A stretch of DNA of 64,000 bases, from positions 124,001 to 188,000 of the forward strand of contig JAOAIT010000053.1 of NCBI GenBank assembly GCA_026414565.1, written 5' to 3'. This document shows, piece by piece, positions 29,769 through 39,148 of this stretch. The notes under the pieces are model-generated. The model saw only the letters and a list, made by a program, of their open reading frames with translations. It was not told the DNA's origin and made no database searches. A program made the position numbers and the translations under genes. Source of the stretch: Verrucomicrobiia bacterium (GTDB lineage: Bacteria; Verrucomicrobiota; Verrucomicrobiia; Limisphaerales; Fontisphaeraceae). Each line of letters starts with the position of its first letter. Position 1 is the first letter of the stretch.

Positions 29769-31217
29769 CTATTGCGGTTTGAAAAGATGCTCATTGAGCT
29801 GGCGAATTAAATCGCCGGGACTGTTGAGGCTTCCTGCGAGGGCCTTGTTGCCGAGGACCAGTTGTGGCATGGCGCCGGTGCCCAAAATCAAGTAATTCGT
29901 GTGATACAGGGAGATGCTGGTGCGCAATCGCGCGTCAATCCAGGGATCGGTTAATGCTCGTCCCAAGGCATCAGCTCCCACCAAATTGGCTGCGAAATCA
30001 CTGGCTTCGCCGACTGGGGGCGGCTGGGGCCGGGAAAACATGAAGTCATCAAACTGCTGGAAACGCTGCCGGTTGGCCCGCCACACGGCCAGTCCCAGCC
30101 GGGCATAGACGCAAGCGTTGCTCGCGGTGGGGTGGGTGCGGCGGATCAGCGGATTGCAGGTGCTGTCCAATGGCATCGGCAGACTGATGATGGCCAGGCG
30201 GTTGCTGAAATATTGCAAGGCCGTGCGCAGGTGCGCGTGCATGATGTGGCAGTGGTGACAGGTATAATCAAAGAGGCTCACAATAACGTAGGGGGCATCC
30301 GGTGACCCCAGGAGCGGGACGTCATTTAAATCAAACTGAAACGCTCCTTGATGGGTGGAAATAAGGCGACCGGTGCGTCCCGGCTGTGCCACGGGCGGGG
30401 CAGGGGAAGGAGCGGAGGTCTGGGCCAGGGGAAGCGGGGTCACCTGGTTGGTAGTCGGCGGGGGCGCGGAGGTGATGAGCTGTTGAGTGGGCGCCAGCGT
30501 TGGGGGGGGAGCGAGCGCAAGGGCAGGTGCAGGATTGGAATTGGCGGCCGCTTGGGCCGCTGGAGGGGCGATGGTTTTGATTACGTGCCCCGACTTCTTG
30601 AAAGCCAACTGGCCGCCAATCAGCGCCCCTACCGCTGCCAGACCGACCCCAGTGAAACGCCATGCCAACGCGGGTGCCAGATACACTTGTTTCTGCTTTT
30701 TGTTGGTTGATTTAGGTTCTGATTTAACAGGCGCTGAACGAATGATCCACAGGGCGGCGGCCACTGCCGAGCCATGCGCCGCGAGGCAGAAAGGACAGAG
30801 GCCCTTGATGGCGAAAAGCATGAGCGCCACAAACCAGGAAGCGGCTCCCACCACCAGCACCGACAAGCCTAGCACCACCGCCCAGAATTGGCGTCTGCGT
30901 TCTGTCGTCTGGCGGGGGTACAGAGTCATCAACGTGAAAAGGCTGGCATAGGCCAGGAACGCCGGGGCACTTACGGGCACGCCCAACCAATAGGCCCAGC
31001 GGCTGCGCAAAACACGGTCGCAGCCGGAATCCGGCCCGCAACCAGCAACGCCGCCGCCGCTTAGCGATACATACAGCAGGTATAAGGAACTCGCCATGGC
31101 CACCGCCAGCAGGGCGCGAATGGCCGTGCGTTGCCAGGAGGCCGCAAAACCATCCACGTCAGCAGGCGCACCAGAAGCCTGCATGGGAGCTGCTCGGGTG
31201 CCTGATTTGTCGCGCAT
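29769..31217 (-). CDS. Vitamin K epoxide reductase / DsbA-like thioredoxin fusion
   Basis: A 482-residue membrane protein that likely makes disulphide bonds in exported proteins. The VKOR domain has loop cysteines Cys60 and Cys66 (GCGPDSGCDRVL), the conserved WLGVPVSAPAFLAY, and the quinone-side CPFC (141-144). A further membrane segment (about 188-203) and a Pro/Ala linker lead to a thioredoxin-fold domain with YVIVSLFDYTCHHCHIMHA; its active site is CHHC (320-323). A VKOR fused to its own thioredoxin partner replaces separate DsbB and DsbA. Electrons would pass from substrate to the CHHC, then to the VKOR cysteines and quinone. Confidence 0.92.
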   Translation of the reverse strand: MRDKSGTRAAPMQASGAPADVDGFAASWQRTAIRALLAVAMASSLYLLYVSLSGGGVAGCGPDSGCDRVLRSRWAYWLGVPVSAPAFLAYASLFTLMTLYPRQTTERRRQFWAVVLGLSVLVVGAASWFVALMLFAIKGLCPFCLAAHGSAVAAALWIIRSAPVKSEPKSTNKKQKQVYLAPALAWRFTGVGLAAVGALIGGQLAFKKSGHVIKTIAPPAAQAAANSNPAPALALAPPPTLAPTQQLITSAPPPTTNQVTPLPLAQTSAPSPAPPVAQPGRTGRLISTHQGAFQFDLNDVPLLGSPDAPYVIVSLFDYTCHHCHIMHAHLRTALQYFSNRLAIISLPMPLDSTCNPLIRRTHPTASNACVYARLGLAVWRANRQRFQQFDDFMFSRPQPPPVGEASDFAANLVGADALGRALTDPWIDARLRTSISLYHTNYLILGTGAMPQLVLGNKALAGSLNSPGDLIRQLNEHLFKPQ

Positions 31218-31672
31218 AGTGGATTCCGCAAAGCGAACCTACACCGCCGGCCGCGCCGGGCCAACCTAAAAGCGCTTCCAGCCGCCTATTACTAAAGTCG
31301 TCTTGATGTAAATGGAATGGAGAAGTGATCGATGTCAAGTTGTGACGTGTGGCCGGACTGGGTGGAGTATGGCGATTTTATGAGCCGGCTTAGCTTACGC
31401 ACTACAAAATCCCCTTTTCAAGGCACAAAGCACCCCAGGGCCTCGGTCTTTAGCATACATTAGCTTCACTGGGGAGGGGAAAAGGGTTCGGTTTGGAATT
31501 GAGCTCGGCAGCTGGCGACTACCAGTCTGCGAGAATGGAGTGGTCAGTGTTGGTTGAGAAATGCCAGTTTTAGCCGGATTTTAGCTTGGTGATAGTGAAC
31601 AGGTTCGTAAGGCAATATATCCGGCAGAACCCCCTTGTTTTACCTTTTTTTCACACTCGTAACGCTTGGGGA
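31218..31672 (-). other. Gene-free region upstream of the VKOR fusion
   Basis: About 455 bases, AT-rich compared with neighbours. I see no tRNA, hairpin terminator or convincing ORF. A partial match to a sequence at 32572-32610 (shared GGCGACTACCA at 31514-31524) is the only structure noted. Confidence 0.5.
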
Positions 31673-32230
31673 TTATCTGTCCTCCTCCTTATGCAAGCGA
31701 ATGGTGGTGGTAAATATTCCCTTTTTCATTTGACGCTCATAATGCTCCTCCTCCTGAACGGCCAGCCGGGCACGCTGGATAAACGCTTCCAATACCCGTG
31801 GGTTGTGTCTCTTGGTATTAAGAAGACGCTCCGCTACGCGGATGACCTTGCGATGCCTTTCCTCCGCCGCCCAACGGCTTAACCGCTTCAGCTCCTCTTT
31901 TGCCAGTTCCACGTCGCCTGAATCGCTGTCCACTGAATCGAAAAAACCCCAAATGGCGTCTACCAACGATTGCGCCAACTTGTCGAACCAAGCAATGCCG
32001 ATACATCCCGAAGCAATACTACCAAGAATGACATAAGCGAATAAATCCCCACCGGTAAGGTCGTAAGCTGACTGAACTACCAAATAACATCCAATCGAAA
32101 AAGCCATCCGCAATGCCGTCTGAGGCGACTGATCGTGGCGGACCCACAACAAAAGCATGCCGAAAATCAATATGCTTGCTGGGTAAAAAAGAGTGTGGTA
32201 GTGATTTAGACAAATATCAATAACACTCAT
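31673..32230 (-). CDS. Hypothetical membrane protein
   Basis: A 185-residue protein with hydrophobic segments near the N-terminus (YPASILIFGMLLLWV, IGCYLVVQSAYDL, YVILGSIASGCIGIAWF) and a charged, helical C-terminal half (LAKEELKRLSRWAAEERHRK, HNPRVLEAFIQRARLAVQEE). No family is recognised. It lies in an AT-rich island and its base use differs from flanking genes, consistent with a recent arrival or a fast-evolving orphan. ATG 32230 gives a normal membrane N-terminus; TTG 32281 would add 17 residues. There is no close neighbour on the same strand. Confidence 0.6.
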   Translation of the reverse strand: MSVIDICLNHYHTLFYPASILIFGMLLLWVRHDQSPQTALRMAFSIGCYLVVQSAYDLTGGDLFAYVILGSIASGCIGIAWFDKLAQSLVDAIWGFFDSVDSDSGDVELAKEELKRLSRWAAEERHRKVIRVAERLLNTKRHNPRVLEAFIQRARLAVQEEEHYERQMKKGIFTTTIRLHKEEDR

Positions 32231-32827
32231 AACTTTGCGCAGATGATTTTCCACCCAATGGAAGGAAATCCAGCATGACAAGTCTTCTTTAATGCCTTTC
32301 GCAGATTACTAATGACCATATTGTATGTCGTCAAGTGGAAAGGGTTGGTTTAGCAATTAATCCAATAAATATTGGGATGTGAGTAGGGTTGACAATGGAA
32401 GGATGCCGAGGGGGAGATTTGGGCGGTCAAGAGGGAGGTTGAATGTCTTCAGGAGCCGCAGAGGCTTCCTGCGCCTCCAATAGCCCCCTTTTCTGGGGTC
32501 CGCTGTTGCCAAAACAGAGCTCCGCCGCGTTTCAACATCAAAATAGGGAAGAGAGGAGGGGTTCAGTTCGAGAGCTATCTCCGCCGGCGGCGACTACCAA
32601 GCCGGCGGGGTTGCGATGATTGGTGTTGGATGACGTAATTGAGCTCAAGCTGGATGCCTTGTTGATTTTGGCGGGTAAACCACTGAGACAGGACGATAAT
32701 GCGAAATGTCCGGAATTTAAATACCCCAATTTTCCTTGTTTCATCTCGTCCGAAAATGAAAAGGGGAATGTGGGAAAGGCTTGGTGTGGGTTGTCTGAAG
32801 CAACTGTTGGGGGTAGAATAGCTGGCC
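32231..32827. other. Gene-free AT-rich region before the glycerophosphodiesterase
   Basis: About 600 bases. It has a small palindrome CCAATA-AA-TATTGG (32362-32375), a second GGCGACTACCA (32589-32599) and, at its right end, a promoter-like sequence. Frames in the region look random. Confidence 0.5.
32791..32819 (+). promoter_or_regulatory. Candidate sigma70-type promoter, near-leaderless, for the GDPD gene
   Basis: TTGTCT and TAGAAT separated by 17 bases. The -10 ends nine bases before ATG 32828, so the expected transcription start lies one to three bases before the start codon. No Shine-Dalgarno is visible, in line with a leaderless mRNA. Confidence 0.4.
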
Positions 32828-33694
32828 ATGAATGATGCCCGGCACGATGCTGCCGTTTTTCGCCTGCTGTCAACAGCCGTGCTGCTGTGGGTGGGAAGCC
32901 TGATCAGTTTTCCCGCGCTGCCCGCCGCTCCCACGATCGAATTTGTTGCCCATCGCGGGGCTTCTTTTGATGCCCCCGAGAACACTCTCGCCGCCATGAA
33001 AATGGCATGGGAACAAGGGGCTGACGCTATTGAACTGGATTTATGGCTCTCCAAGGATGGCAAAATTGTGGTCTGCCACGATGCTGATACCGGGCGCACC
33101 GCCGGCGTGAAGCGTAAAATTGCCGAGCAAACCTGGGCGGAGCTGCAGCAGTTGGATGTCGGCGCGTGGAAAGCCCCTCGGTTCAAAGGTGAACGTATTC
33201 CCACCCTGGAAGCCATCCTCGGCACTATTCCCCCCGGCAAACGCGCTGTGTTGGAAATCAAGTGCGGCCCGGAAATCTTGCCCGCCCTGGAGGGCTGCCT
33301 GAAGGAAAGTCGGCGACGGCCTGAAGAAATGGCCATCATCAGTTTCAACTACGAGGCACTGCGGCAGTCCAAACAACGCCTACCGCAACATGCCCACTAT
33401 TTTTTGCACAGCTACAAACCCGACACTAAAACAGGCAGGCTGCCCGAATTGTCCGATCTGATTCGCCGCGCACGGGAGGCAGGCTTTGATGGTCTGGATT
33501 TACATTATGATTGGCCCATTACTAGCGCCTTCGTGGAACAGGTGCGTGCGGCTGGCTTGGAGCTGCTTGTGTGGACAGTGGACGATCCGGCCGTAGCACG
33601 CCGGCTCGTTACCGCCGGAGTGCGAAGCCTCACCACCAACCGCCCGCAGTGGCTCCGACAACAGCTTCAAAAATCGGCGCCAGAGCCGCGTTAA
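32828..33694 (+). CDS. Glycerophosphodiester phosphodiesterase, exported
   Basis: A 288-residue protein with an N-terminal signal (LLSTAVLLWVGSLISFPALPA). The TIM-barrel GDPD motifs are complete: HRG (42-44) and PENT (50-53), the metal ligands Glu69 and Asp71 in ELDL, and His84 in VVCHD. It should hydrolyse glycerophosphodiesters to glycerol-3-phosphate and an alcohol in the periplasm, for phosphate or lipid-headgroup salvage. C-terminal DGLDLHYDWPITSAFVEQV and VWTVDDPAVARRLVTAGV match the usual end of the fold. Confidence 0.93.
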   Translation: MNDARHDAAVFRLLSTAVLLWVGSLISFPALPAAPTIEFVAHRGASFDAPENTLAAMKMAWEQGADAIELDLWLSKDGKIVVCHDADTGRTAGVKRKIAEQTWAELQQLDVGAWKAPRFKGERIPTLEAILGTIPPGKRAVLEIKCGPEILPALEGCLKESRRRPEEMAIISFNYEALRQSKQRLPQHAHYFLHSYKPDTKTGRLPELSDLIRRAREAGFDGLDLHYDWPITSAFVEQVRAAGLELLVWTVDDPAVARRLVTAGVRSLTTNRPQWLRQQLQKSAPEPR

Positions 33695-33705
33695 CCTAAA
33701 AAACC

Positions 33706-33732
33706 GGGGGCGGAGTGGAACCCGCCCCTTTT
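33706..33732. terminator. Bidirectional rho-independent terminator
   Basis: Stem GGGGCGG / CCGCCCC (7 bp, loop of 8) followed by TTTT on the plus strand. On the minus strand the same stem is followed by CGGTTTTTT. It separates the convergent GDPD and acyl-CoA dehydrogenase genes. Confidence 0.82.
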
Positions 33733-33744
33733 CCCAGCAGTCCC

Positions 33745-35973
33745 TTACACCGGGTAATCCAATGCCTCGGGAATCATGACTTTGGTCAGCGCGGCCGCGG
33801 CACGATCCTTGGCCAGCCGCGCGCCAGTCAGACAGCCGTCCAGGCGAATGCGCAATCGGATAAAGCCCTCCAGGCCTTCCATGCACACACACGGGCCGGC
33901 CTTGAGGGGATGGCTTTCTCCTGGCGGCGTGACCTCCGGCGCACTGCCGGCAATGCCGGCAATCACCGACTCAAGGGCCTGCAAATCCTCTTCCAAATAA
34001 CAACGTTGACAGGCTTCCGGCGTCCATTCGGGATGGCGGTTGTAGCCAAAAACCAGCTCGGCACAAATCCGGCCCACCTCCCCCGCCGCCCGGGCACATT
34101 GGACATGAGCCAGGTCCTTCATGAAGCGCAACAGGCCCGGCAAGCCCGGGGCCACCGCGGGGTTTTCCGATCCACGGACGCCCAGTTCCAACACATCCAT
34201 AATGAAACTGCGGGCTGCCAGCAGCCAGCACAGCGCATCGGCCAGCGGGAAGGTGACCCCGTGACGGTTGCTCTGGTAAAGTTTGCGGCCCTCGGCGTCC
34301 CTGGCATTTTGCAGATGCTCCAGACTCCACAGCCACATCTGCATGGTCGTGGCCAGGGTGCAGGCCCCCGTATCAGGATGCTGGCTGCCGATCTGCCGCA
34401 TCTGCTGAATCCACTGCTTGAACTGGGCCAGAAAAACCTCCTGGGTCATGGTGATGGACAACTGGCGGCGCTGCACCGCCTCCGGGCCCTCATAAGTGGC
34501 CTCCAGTTGCGCGTCCATCCATTTGTGCCCCAAAAATCCGGGGCAATCCTCGGTGACACCGTACCCGCCCATGAGACTCACGGCTTCACGCATCATGTTG
34601 GCGCCATGGCCGGTGTTCCACAACTTGCAGGCGGGGCACAGCACATTGGCCAGCGAATCCAGGAGCACAAACTGCACCAGCTCATTGGCTTTTAATTCGG
34701 CGTAACGTGCCGCATCGCGCTCCGCCTCTGGTTTGGCCTCCAAGGCCAGCAACTCGATGGCCTGCTCACCCACCCGGGCCAGGAATTTCATTTGCGCGCG
34801 GCCGCCTTCAATTTTTTGCCCTTTGAGCAACTGATCCTTGCGTCGCTCCAGGGGGTCGAGCGTGTCAAACAAACGCGCCGCCTCAAACCCCAGCGACGCG
34901 CTGGCTTCGCCCGTCGCCCAGATGTCCACTAGCCGCTGCACGACGTCTTCCTTGGTTTGCAAACCCAGTTGGTTGCGCGGGGAGTCGGGATCTCCTTCGC
35001 CCCCCCGAAACCGTGTGCGCTGGTAGCGAATCACCGGCTCGATAGCTGACAGCAGCTTGGCCGAGGTCATGACGCCCACCGTCACACGGGTGCGGCGGAA
35101 AACGGCCTCGATAATTTCCCCATGAGTGTAGTTGGGGATGATGACCCCATCTTTGATCGTGTAACCGCCGATGATGCGACTGGCGGGCACTTTCAAACTG
35201 AACACCGGATCGCGGGTGGACGAAAGCTGATGCACGAGTTTGCGGGTGGGCACGCCGCGGTCGAAAATCCCGGGATCGTTCTGCTCCAGAATGATCATGC
35301 AACTGCCTTTGATGCGCGGGTCAGCGGAGTCTACCGCCGCGGTCACCACGTTGGCAAAGCCCATGTTGGTAATGAAGCGGCCGCGCTTGTCCACCTGCAG
35401 CAGGGGTTCTTCCCCTTCCTTCCACTCAGCCACGCGGACCTTGCCGCTGAGCAAACCCGTCTCCACCCCAACGTATGGCAGGGGCTCTGTGAGAGCAAAG
35501 GCGGCGCGCCACGGCTGCCGGTTCTCCCCCGGTTTGGGCGGGGCGCAAAGTTTCATGTATTTTTCGCGCTGTTCCGGGGTGCCTCGCTCATGAATGGGAG
35601 ACAATCCCAAATTGCCCGCGAGGCTGCCGGTAGCCGCTCCAGCGTCCACCCAGGCCAGTTCAAAGGCCATGAGTGCCAGCGCCAGGTTTTTGGGGCCTTC
35701 GATGAAACCACCATATTCCGGCTCCAGATAGGCGGCCGTGATGCCGGCGGCGTCAAAGACACTGAGCAGGTTGTTCTTTTCCTCGGTCCATTCATGCGTG
35801 TTGCGGCCCCCCGCCGCCACCAGGCGGGCCACCGGCCCGCGGGCCACTGCGCGGGTGGATTGAACCAGCATGGCCAGATCGTAGCGATCGGCAAAGCGCC
35901 ACATGATTTGGCGCACTTCGTCGGACGGCAGGGTTTGCAGGGTCTCTTGTGGTACTGCGCTTTCGGTTGGCAT
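33745..35973 (-). CDS. Acyl-CoA dehydrogenase family protein, long form
   Basis: A 742-residue protein, far longer than the usual 380-400-residue enzymes. The central part follows the flavin-dependent fold: FELAWVDAGAATGSLAGNLG, AAFALTEPLPYVGVETG, then a beta-domain stretch SCMIILEQNDPGIFDRGV. The C-terminal helical domain includes GHGANMMREAVSLMGGYGV and ATYEGPEAVQRRQL. A further about 150 residues at the C-terminus, with GVRGSENPAVAPGLPGLL, have no counterpart in short forms. It probably oxidises an acyl-CoA or a related thioester; chain length and substrate are unknown. MPTESAVPQ (35973) is chosen as start. It lies 74 bases after mnmA on the same strand. Confidence 0.85.
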   Translation of the reverse strand: MPTESAVPQETLQTLPSDEVRQIMWRFADRYDLAMLVQSTRAVARGPVARLVAAGGRNTHEWTEEKNNLLSVFDAAGITAAYLEPEYGGFIEGPKNLALALMAFELAWVDAGAATGSLAGNLGLSPIHERGTPEQREKYMKLCAPPKPGENRQPWRAAFALTEPLPYVGVETGLLSGKVRVAEWKEGEEPLLQVDKRGRFITNMGFANVVTAAVDSADPRIKGSCMIILEQNDPGIFDRGVPTRKLVHQLSSTRDPVFSLKVPASRIIGGYTIKDGVIIPNYTHGEIIEAVFRRTRVTVGVMTSAKLLSAIEPVIRYQRTRFRGGEGDPDSPRNQLGLQTKEDVVQRLVDIWATGEASASLGFEAARLFDTLDPLERRKDQLLKGQKIEGGRAQMKFLARVGEQAIELLALEAKPEAERDAARYAELKANELVQFVLLDSLANVLCPACKLWNTGHGANMMREAVSLMGGYGVTEDCPGFLGHKWMDAQLEATYEGPEAVQRRQLSITMTQEVFLAQFKQWIQQMRQIGSQHPDTGACTLATTMQMWLWSLEHLQNARDAEGRKLYQSNRHGVTFPLADALCWLLAARSFIMDVLELGVRGSENPAVAPGLPGLLRFMKDLAHVQCARAAGEVGRICAELVFGYNRHPEWTPEACQRCYLEEDLQALESVIAGIAGSAPEVTPPGESHPLKAGPCVCMEGLEGFIRLRIRLDGCLTGARLAKDRAAAALTKVMIPEALDYPV

Positions 35974-36047
35974 AATTGTGCAATCTGTTGCGCCTTTTGT
36001 ACCTGCCGGCACGCGGCGGCGCAAGTGAAAGCCTCCCCCCTTTCGCT

Positions 36048-37130
36048 TTAACGACGTATCCAGCCCCCGCCCACCACGAGTTCCCCCTGATAAAAAACAC
36101 ATGCCTGACCGGGGGTTACGGCTCGCTGCGGTTCAGCAAAGCGCACCTCCGCCGTGCCGTCCGCCGCCGGGAATACCACGGCACGGGCGCCCGGATGGTT
36201 GTAACGAATCTTGGCCTGGACATCCAACTGGGCGGGCGGTCGGGCAAAGGCAATCCAGTTGCATCGTTCCACTGTTAATTCCGTCCGCGCCAGTGACTCC
36301 GCCCCGCCCACGATGACCCGGTTGTGCACCGGATCCAAATCCACCACATAAAGAGGTGTGGGATGCGAAATCCGCAGCCCTTTGCGCTGGCCGATGGTAT
36401 AAAATTCGATCCCCTCGTGCTCGCCCAGCTTCCGGCCATGCAAATCCACTATGTCCCCCCGATGCGGCTTCACCAGCCCGGCCACGCGCAGGAATTTGCC
36501 GTAATCCTTGTCGGGCACAAAGCAAATTTCCATGCTTTCCTCCTTGGCCGCCGTTTTGAGCTGGCACTCGCGGGCCACCTCCCGGGTGTCATTTTTTGTG
36601 CGGTCTCCCAGGGGAAACAACACCTGCGCCAGTTGCTCCTGCCGCAAGCTGAATAAAAAATAACTCTGATCCTTCCGTGCATCCGTGCCGCGCAACAGCA
36701 GGTGGCGGCCGCTGCTCTCGTCACGCCGAATTCGGGCATAGTGTCCGGTGGCCACATATTGGGCGCCCAACGCCCTGGCCTTGCGCAGCAAATTGCCAAA
36801 CTTCAGATGTTCATTGCACATCACGCAGGGATTGGGGGTGCGCCCGGCCTTGTATTCGTCCGCAAAGTATTGGATCACCAGCCGTTGAAATTCCTCCGCC
36901 TCGTCCACCAGGTAATAGGGAATGTTCAGCCGGTGGCAAACCGCCCGGGCATCCATGACCGCCTGCGGCCCGCAACACTTGTCTTCGGCACGGTTGACAC
37001 AATCTTGGGGCCAAAGCTTGAGGGTGACCCCAATGACCTCGTAGCCTTGGGCCAATAAAAGCGCGGCGGCGGCGGAGGAATCCACCCCGCCGCTCATGCC
37101 CACCACCACCCGTTTGGGGTTGATGTTCAC
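36048..37130 (-). CDS. mnmA: tRNA 2-thiouridine(34) synthase MnmA
   Basis: A 360-residue enzyme that thiolates U34 of Lys, Glu and Gln tRNAs, using ATP to activate the base. PP-loop SGGVDSS is at residues 13-19, catalytic cysteines are in NPCVMCN and MEICFVPD, and QSYFLF with FPLGD matches the tRNA-binding core. The C-terminal beta-barrel (IGQRKGL, YVVDLDPVHNRVIVG) is complete. It is transcribed away from pckG; the large acyl-CoA dehydrogenase follows on the same strand, probably without a functional link. Confidence 0.96.
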   Translation of the reverse strand: MNINPKRVVVGMSGGVDSSAAAALLLAQGYEVIGVTLKLWPQDCVNRAEDKCCGPQAVMDARAVCHRLNIPYYLVDEAEEFQRLVIQYFADEYKAGRTPNPCVMCNEHLKFGNLLRKARALGAQYVATGHYARIRRDESSGRHLLLRGTDARKDQSYFLFSLRQEQLAQVLFPLGDRTKNDTREVARECQLKTAAKEESMEICFVPDKDYGKFLRVAGLVKPHRGDIVDLHGRKLGEHEGIEFYTIGQRKGLRISHPTPLYVVDLDPVHNRVIVGGAESLARTELTVERCNWIAFARPPAQLDVQAKIRYNHPGARAVVFPAADGTAEVRFAEPQRAVTPGQACVFYQGELVVGGGWIRR

Positions 37131-37278
37131 AATCAGGCCAACATAGGCGCAGCGCCCCCGGGTGTAAAGGGAGGCATGCTCAATTAGGCCCCCTCATCTC
37201 CCCTCTTCTGGCACCTTAAAGCAGGACGCGCCCACCAGTTTTTTGCTGGCTAACCCGGCCCCAAGTTTCTACTGTAAC

Positions 37279-37302
37279 CCGGCATTTATAAGCAAATGCC
37301 GG
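37279..37302. promoter_or_regulatory. Perfect 9-bp-arm inverted repeat upstream of pckG
   Basis: CCGGCATTT and AAATGCCGG with the six-base spacer ATAAGC, ending 40 bases before the pckG ATG and in the mnmA-pckG divergent gap. TATAAG inside it could be a -10 box. It could be an operator for a dimeric regulator or a leader hairpin. Confidence 0.5.
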
Positions 37303-37342
37303 TGACTAAGGCCGGCCTGCCAACAAGAATTGCCGCTAATTT

Positions 37343-39148
37343 ATGACCATGGCGCAAGCGCAGACGCAAAATCAACGCCTCCTCAAGTGGGTGGAGGACA
37401 TGGCCCAACTCTGCCAGCCCGCGCGGGTGCATTGGTGCGACGGCTCCGAGGCTGAAAACGCGCACCTCTGCAACCTGATGGTGCAATCTGGGACGTTCAT
37501 TCGCCTGAATCCAGAAAAACGGCCGGGGTGTTTTCTGGCTCGTTCGCATCCCAGCGACGTGGCCCGGGTGGAGGATCGCACCTTCATCTGCTCTCAACGC
37601 CGTGAGGATGCCGGCCCCAATAATAATTGGGCCGAGCCGGCGGAAATGAAGCAGACACTCCTGAAGTTGTTCCAAGGCTGCATGGCCGGCCGCACCATGT
37701 ACGTCATACCGTTTTCCATGGGCCCCTTGGAATCGCCCATAAGAAAGATCGGCATCGAATTGACCGACTCCCCCTACGTTGTGGTCAACATGCGGATCAT
37801 GACCCGGATGGGCAGCGAGGTCCTTCAGGCGCTTGGGCAGGGGGATTTCATCCCATGCATGCACTCCGTCGGCGCGCCGTTGACCCCCGGCCAGGCGGAT
37901 GTTTCCTGGCCCTGCGAGCCCGATCCGGCCAAAAAATATATTGTTCATTTTCCCGAAGAGCCCTCCATTTGGTCTTATGGCTCAGGTTACGGCGGCAATG
38001 CCCTGCTGGGCAAAAAATGTCTGGCGTTGCGAATTGCCAGTGTGGAGGCCCGGCGCGAGGGCTGGCTGGCCGAGCACATGCTGATCCTGGGTCTGACTTC
38101 GCCGCAGGGCAAAAAGTACTACATCGCCGCTGCTTTCCCCAGCGCCTGCGGTAAGACTAATCTGGCCATGATGCGCCCCTCCTTGCCGGGGTGGAAAGTA
38201 ACTTGCCTGGGAGACGACATCGCCTGGATTCGCCTGGGCCAGGATGGACGGCTCTACGCCGTCAATCCCGAAACAGGCTTTTTCGGCGTGGCTCCGGGTA
38301 CCTCCATGCGCTCCAATCCCAACGCCGTGGCCACCATCGCCCGCAACACCATTTTCACCAACGTCGCTCTCACCCCGGACGGCGACGTCTGGTGGGAAGA
38401 CATGGGGGTGCCGGCCCCTGCCACAGCCAATGACTGGCAGGGACAGGAATGGAAGCCGGGTTGTGGCCGCAAGGCGGCGCACCCCAACTCGCGCTTCACG
38501 GCGCCGGCAGCGCAATGTCCGGTGATTGATCCTGACTGGCAGCGGCCGGAAGGTGTGCCATTGTCAGCCATCCTTTTTGGCGGCCGCCGGCCCTCTACCA
38601 TCCCGTTGGTGAATGAGGCGCTCAGTTGGGAGCATGGGGTTTTCCTTGGCTCCGCCTGTGGTTCAGAAACCACAGCGGCGGCCTTGGGCAAAGCCGGGGT
38701 TCTGCGCCGCGATCCTTTTGCCATGCTGCCTTTCTGTGGCTACAACATGGCGGACTATTTTGCTCACTGGTTGTCCTTTGCGCAAAAAACTGATCCGGCC
38801 AGACTACCCAAAATATACTTTGTCAATTGGTTCCGTAAGAGTGACACCGACAGATGGCTGTGGCCGGGGTATGGCGAAAACAGCCGAGTATTAAAATGGA
38901 TTTGCGAGCGGGTCGAAGGTACAGCCAAAGCAGCAGCCACTTCCATTGGTAACTTACCCACTCCTGACGCCCTCGATTTGAATGGCCTAAACCTGCCGGC
39001 GGAAGATGTTCATGAACTTCTGTCTGTCGATAAACAAGGCTGGCTCAATGAAGTTAAAAATATTGAGGAATATTATCAAAAGTACGGCGACCGAATGCCA
39101 GCGGCATTATTTCAACAACTGGAGGAATTAAAGAAGCGCCTGGCCTAG
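37343..39148 (+). CDS. pckG: Phosphoenolpyruvate carboxykinase (GTP)
   Basis: A 601-residue gluconeogenic enzyme converting oxaloacetate plus GTP to PEP. The kinase-1a P-loop lies in [13 protein letters not shown] (Lys271), a Cys within it is the reactive cysteine of the GTP class, and the active-site region [20 protein letters not shown] follows. [20 protein letters not shown] is the guanine-binding region typical of GTP-dependent enzymes, which separates it from the ATP-dependent form. Length matches the family (about 600). It may start at ATG 37343 or 37349. Together with gdhA it suggests amino-acid-fed gluconeogenesis, which is inference. Confidence 0.97.
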   Translation: MTMAQAQTQNQRLLKWVEDMAQLCQPARVHWCDGSEAENAHLCNLMVQSGTFIRLNPEKRPGCFLARSHPSDVARVEDRTFICSQRREDAGPNNNWAEPAEMKQTLLKLFQGCMAGRTMYVIPFSMGPLESPIRKIGIELTDSPYVVVNMRIMTRMGSEVLQALGQGDFIPCMHSVGAPLTPGQADVSWPCEPDPAKKYIVHFPEEPSIWSYGSGYGGNALLGKKCLALRIASVEARREGWLAEHMLILGLTSPQGKKYYIAAAFPSACGKTNLAMMRPSLPGWKVTCLGDDIAWIRLGQDGRLYAVNPETGFFGVAPGTSMRSNPNAVATIARNTIFTNVALTPDGDVWWEDMGVPAPATANDWQGQEWKPGCGRKAAHPNSRFTAPAAQCPVIDPDWQRPEGVPLSAILFGGRRPSTIPLVNEALSWEHGVFLGSACGSETTAAALGKAGVLRRDPFAMLPFCGYNMADYFAHWLSFAQKTDPARLPKIYFVNWFRKSDTDRWLWPGYGENSRVLKWICERVEGTAKAAATSIGNLPTPDALDLNGLNLPAEDVHELLSVDKQGWLNEVKNIEEYYQKYGDRMPAALFQQLEELKKRLA

